A stretch of DNA of 64,000 nt from Hahellaceae bacterium (lineage in GTDB: Bacteria > Pseudomonadota > Gammaproteobacteria > Pseudomonadales > Oleiphilaceae). Positions within the stretch are counted from its first letter, which is position 1. Each line of letters opens with the position of its first letter. The stretch is taken from positions 496,001 to 560,000 of the forward strand of contig JACKOB010000004.1 in assembly GCA_024234575.1 (NCBI GenBank), read 5' to 3'. The notes beneath the pieces are model-generated. The model saw only the letters and a list, made by a program, of their open reading frames with translations. It was not told the origin of the DNA and ran no database searches. Shown here one piece after another: positions 60,568-64,000 of this stretch. A program made the position numbers and the translations under genes.

Positions 60568-63500
60568 TCATTTGTCGCCAACGCCCAGTAAGTTGAGTAT
60601 GTCATTAATTTCCTGAAGTTTATCATTTGGATTCACGGTTTTCAGTTGAAAACTGAGTTCATTGCCAGAGCTTAACCCAAAACGTGTCGCGTTTTTCTGT
60701 ACCAATTGCACGATAACAAAAGGATCGACGGAGGTTTCTTTCGCAAAGGTAATTTTCCCTTTTACATCGCCCGCGTCAATTTTGCTTATTCCGGCTTTTT
60801 CTGCCCGTAATTTTAATCGAGTTTGTTTAATCAGCAGTTTTACCTGTTCTGGCAGGATGCCGAAGCGGTCAATGATTTCAGATTGGATGTCAGATAAGGC
60901 GGTTTTATTTTTAGCGTTGGCGATTCTTTTATAAAGAATGAGTCTTGTGTGTACATCAGGAAGATACTCTTCCGGAATGATCGCTGGTAATCGCAAGTTA
61001 ACTTCGGTGCCATGTTTGAATGGCGTTGCAAGATCAGGGCTTTTACCCGACTGCAGGGCTTCAACGGTTTGCTCGAGCAACTCCATATATAACGAAAAGC
61101 CAACACTTTGAATTTGGCCGCTTTGTTCTTCCCCAAGCAGTTCTCCTGCGCCACGAATTTCCAGGTCGTGCGTTGCTAAGGCAAATCCAGCGCCTAAATC
61201 TTGAGATAGCGTGATAGCTTCAAGGCGTTTCACCGCATCTGCTGTCATGGTTTTTTGCGGAGGCGTTAACAAAAACGCGTATGCCTGGTGGTGGGATCTG
61301 CCGACCCGTCCTCTAAGCTGGTGTAGTTGGGCGAGGCCGAACTTATCCGCGCGCGCAATGATAATCGTGTTGGCACTAGGGATATCGATACCTGTTTCTA
61401 TGATAGTGGTACACACTAATACATTAAAACGCTTGTGATAAAAGTCAGACATTACTTGCTCTAGCCTGCTTTCGCGCATTTGCCCATGGGCAACTGTTAC
61501 CCTTGCCTCGGGGGTTAGCGTGCTGATTTCATCAGCGATTTTCTCAATGGTTTTCACGTCATTGTGCAAAAAGAAAACTTGCCCTCCCCGAAGAATTTCA
61601 CGGAGGATGGCCTCTTTTATCAGGCTGTCTTCGTGTTGGCGAACAAAGGTTTTAACTGATAATCGCTTCGCCGGAGGCGTTGCGATAATGGATAGGTCGC
61701 GTATTCCGCCCATTGCCATGTTTAATGTGCGAGGTATGGGGGTGGCTGTTAGTGCCAGTATATCGACCTCAGTTCGGAGCGCTTTCATTCTTTCTTTTTG
61801 CTGGACACCAAAGCGATGCTCTTCGTCTATGATCAATAGTCCGAGGTTTTTGAATTTCACGCCTGGTTGCAGCAGTTTGTGGGTGCCGATGATGATATCG
61901 GTTTTACCTTGGGCCATGCTTTCCAGTGCTGTGTTTTGTTCGCTGGCATTTTTGAATCTGGATATGACATCAACCTTCACTGGCGTGTCAGAGAATCTGT
62001 CAGAAAATGATTGAAAGTGTTGCTGCGCCAACAGTGTCGTGGGTGCCAGCACGGCAACCTGTTTACCGGAGTATGCCGCCAGGAAAGCTGCCCGCATGGC
62101 CACTTCTGTTTTACCAAAGCCGACATCTCCACAAACTAGGCGATCCATGCATTTCGTGGACAGCATATCTTTCTCGACAGCCTCTATCGCTGCCATCTGG
62201 TCCGGTGTCTCTTCAAAAGGGAAGTTTTGGCAAAATGCGAAATAGGCATCCTTGGGGTGAGAAAATGCAAAACCCTTTTGTGCATCCCGCTTAGCGTAGA
62301 TTTCAAGCAATTCGGCCGCAGTATCTCGTATTTTTTCTAAGGCTTTTTCTTTGGCCGCAGACCACTTATCTGTACCAAGCTTGTGTAACGGGGCAAGGTT
62401 GTTATCTGTGCCGCTATATCGAGAGATGAGATGAAGGGATGTTACGGGTACGTAGAGCTTTGCTTCATCTGCATAGACCAAAGTAAGAAATTCGTTGGTT
62501 TGACCGTCGATGTCCAGGCATTGCAACCCTTGGTATCGACCTACCCCGTGATCGATATGTACGACAGGAGAGCCAATAGTAAGTTCCGTCAGGCTTTTAA
62601 AGATAGACTCGGTATTATCTTGCGTTTTTCTGCGCCGGCTTTGCGCAACGCGATGGCCATAAAGAGACGCCTCTGACAATACAGTAAGTTTGGCGTGAGG
62701 TGATTTAAAGCTGTTAACAATAAATCCGGTGCAAATATGGATATCTGACGTTGAACGGCTATCAAGAAACTCTTGCCAGTTCGCAACAGGCGCTACCTGG
62801 ATGGCGTGGTCTTTCAAAAGGTCGCTGATGACTTCGCGCCGGCCGGTTGACTCGGCACAAATCAATATCTTTGCGTTTTTGGCTTCTGCGTGTGTTGACT
62901 CGATAAGTGTCTTTAGACGTATTAGGGGGTCTTTCAGACGGGAGTCTATGGTAATATCGGTAATCGTTTTGATGGCCGGATTTTCGATGCGGTCTTCAGA
63001 AGCCGTCGAGGTTTGCTTTATCTGTGGGAAAGCCTTTAATCGAGCAAAAAACTCATCAACACTAAAGAAAAGAGAGGCGGGCGGCAAAAGTGGGCGCATA
63101 CGATCATGTCTGCGCTCTTCAAATCGTTCACCTGCTTCTAGCCAGAAATGTTGGGCGGCTTCGTAAACGCCTTCTTGAATGACTGCGGTTGTAGTCTTTG
63201 GCAAATAGTCAAACAGGGTGGCCATATTGTCGAAAAATAATGGCAGATAGTATTCTATCCCCGGAGGGCGGATACCTGAACTGACGTCCTGAAAAATAGA
63301 AGATTCTTTTGGCGCATTTGGAAAATGACTGATCCATTGCGTTTTAAATTTCGAGCGCGCAGTAGCCTCCCAGGGGAATTCTGTTGCCGGGAGTAGCTTG
63401 ATCTCTTCAACTTTCTCGATAGAGCGCTGGGTTTCAGGGTCAAAGGTGCGTAGCGTCTCAATTTCGTCATCAAAAAGTTCGATGCGAAAAGGCAGGTCGC

Positions 63501-64000
63501 TACCCATAGGAAAAATATCAAGAATGGAGCCTCGTTGCGCATACTCTCCATGCTCGAATACTGTTTCCGTATGTCGGTATCCCGCTGTCTCAAGCTGTTG
63601 CTTATAGGGTTCCAGTCGTAGTTTCTCTCCTACCTTTAATAGTAGGGAAAAGCCATGCAAGTGTTCTTGGGGCGGTAACAGGTGTAGGGCGGTAGAAATA
63701 GGGATAATGAGCAACCCGCTGTCGGTATTAGTGATTGTCGAAAGCGTATGAATTCGTTGCGAAATGATATCCTGATGCGGTGAAAACAAATCATAAGGAA
63801 GCGTTTCCCAATCAGGTAGTGCAAGTATTTCCAGGCCTGGAGAGGCGAAAAAGCGTATTTCATTTTCAAGCTGCAAAGCGCTTTCAGTATCTTTCGTAAA
63901 AACCACCACAAACTGGTTGTGTTTGCTTAGCGTCTCTGCAAGCGCGGCGGCAAATGCAGTGCCTGTCACATCCGGCCAAATAACTTTATCTGCGGCCTTT
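60568..64000 (-). CDS. mfd: Transcription-repair coupling factor Mfd, 5' end cut by window
   Basis: About 1143 residues are visible; the frame stays open to base 64000, so the first residues lie outside. Mfd removes RNA polymerase stalled at DNA damage and recruits UvrA. The UvrB-like N-terminal domain shows LPDWETLPYDLFSPHQDIIS and EHGEYAQRGSILDIFPMGSD; the polymerase-interaction domain has VVHIDHGVGRYQGLQ; the translocase has GDVGFGKTEVAMRAAF, DEEHRFG, ALTATPIPRTLNMAM and RADKFGLAQLHQLRGRVGR. The C-terminal domain is complete. csiV follows on the same strand after 96 bp. Confidence 0.97.
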   Translation of the reverse strand, partial: KAADKVIWPDVTGTAFAAALAETLSKHNQFVVVFTKDTESALQLENEIRFFASPGLEILALPDWETLPYDLFSPHQDIISQRIHTLSTITNTDSGLLIIPISTALHLLPPQEHLHGFSLLLKVGEKLRLEPYKQQLETAGYRHTETVFEHGEYAQRGSILDIFPMGSDLPFRIELFDDEIETLRTFDPETQRSIEKVEEIKLLPATEFPWEATARSKFKTQWISHFPNAPKESSIFQDVSSGIRPPGIEYYLPLFFDNMATLFDYLPKTTTAVIQEGVYEAAQHFWLEAGERFEERRHDRMRPLLPPASLFFSVDEFFARLKAFPQIKQTSTASEDRIENPAIKTITDITIDSRLKDPLIRLKTLIESTHAEAKNAKILICAESTGRREVISDLLKDHAIQVAPVANWQEFLDSRSTSDIHICTGFIVNSFKSPHAKLTVLSEASLYGHRVAQSRRRKTQDNTESIFKSLTELTIGSPVVHIDHGVGRYQGLQCLDIDGQTNEFLTLVYADEAKLYVPVTSLHLISRYSGTDNNLAPLHKLGTDKWSAAKEKALEKIRDTAAELLEIYAKRDAQKGFAFSHPKDAYFAFCQNFPFEETPDQMAAIEAVEKDMLSTKCMDRLVCGDVGFGKTEVAMRAAFLAAYSGKQVAVLAPTTLLAQQHFQSFSDRFSDTPVKVDVISRFKNASEQNTALESMAQGKTDIIIGTHKLLQPGVKFKNLGLLIIDEEHRFGVQQKERMKALRTEVDILALTATPIPRTLNMAMGGIRDLSIIATPPAKRLSVKTFVRQHEDSLIKEAILREILRGGQVFFLHNDVKTIEKIADEISTLTPEARVTVAHGQMRESRLEQVMSDFYHKRFNVLVCTTIIETGIDIPSANTIIIARADKFGLAQLHQLRGRVGRSHHQAYAFLLTPPQKTMTADAVKRLEAITLSQDLGAGFALATHDLEIRGAGELLGEEQSGQIQSVGFSLYMELLEQTVEALQSGKSPDLATPFKHGTEVNLRLPAIIPEEYLPDVHTRLILYKRIANAKNKTALSDIQSEIIDRFGILPEQVKLLIKQTRLKLRAEKAGISKIDAGDVKGKITFAKETSVDPFVIVQLVQKNATRFGLSSGNELSFQLKTVNPNDKLQEINDILNLLGVGDK

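Overview
The window is 64 kb of chromosomal DNA from a gammaproteobacterium of the Pseudomonas/Cellvibrio type. The exact genus cannot be read from sequence alone; a marine polysaccharide-degrading member of the Cellvibrionaceae is the best guess. Reasons: several gene blocks are ordered as in Pseudomonas (rne-rluC-HAD-sppA-yceF-yceD-rpmF-plsX-fabD-fabG-acpP-fabF-pabC-mltG-tmk; flgN-flgM-flgA-cheV-cheR followed by an HsbA/HsbR-like pair; psrA-nagZ-thioinosine phosphorylase-csiV-mfd), the class II ribonucleotide reductase is split into NrdJa and NrdJb, and base composition is moderate. Both ends cut a gene: bamC on the left and mfd on the right.

Layout. 1-9.3 kb: bamC end, an outer-membrane barrel protein, a nucleotide-sugar epimerase, a TatD-type radical SAM protein, tRNA-Val(GAC), a clan GH-A glycosidase lipoprotein, three little-known small genes, galU and divergent zwf. 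9.5-14 kb: a YtfJ-like protein and the nrdJa-nrdJb operon, preceded by an 880-bp non-coding region with several NrdR-box matches, one inside a long perfect inverted repeat. 14-17.3 kb: a secreted zinc phospholipase C/P1-nuclease-like enzyme, a parvulin-type foldase and a membrane-anchored helical protein. 17.3-27.7 kb: flagellar and chemotaxis genes (flgN, flgM, flgA, cheV, cheR), an envelope/RNase block (YgiM-like, yciI, yciB, rnm), then an MCP-like protein, a STAS protein and a response regulator-phosphatase-kinase that resemble the Hsb partner switch. 27.7-42.8 kb: rne and the long plus-strand fatty-acid/translation cluster. 42.8-45.3 kb: ubiT divergent from ubiU-ubiV, for oxygen-independent ubiquinone synthesis, with a perfect FNR box between them. 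45.4-48 kb: phasin-like protein, elbB, ribE, CBS protein. 48.07-49.24 kb: a complete IS5-type insertion sequence. 49.5-54 kb: an orphan membrane protein, an ammonium transporter and a GspE/PilB-type ATPase. 54-64 kb: psrA with its operator, a small YkuD enzyme, nagZ, an MscS channel, a HlyIII protein, MTI phosphorylase, csiV and mfd.

How it works together. Regulatory sites agree with gene content: sigma-28 and sigma-54 promoters on the flagellar genes, NrdR boxes at nrdJ, FNR at ubiUV, PsrA at psrA. Class II RNR plus UbiTUV suggests the organism can make deoxynucleotides and ubiquinone when oxygen is scarce. NagZ next to a signal-less YkuD enzyme suggests a peptidoglycan-recycling pair. Nothing in the window is a CRISPR array, prophage or obvious defence island. 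The least explained loci are the phospholipase/foldase/helical-protein trio, the MCP-linked partner switch, the NrdR-box palindrome and the orphan membrane protein beside the IS.
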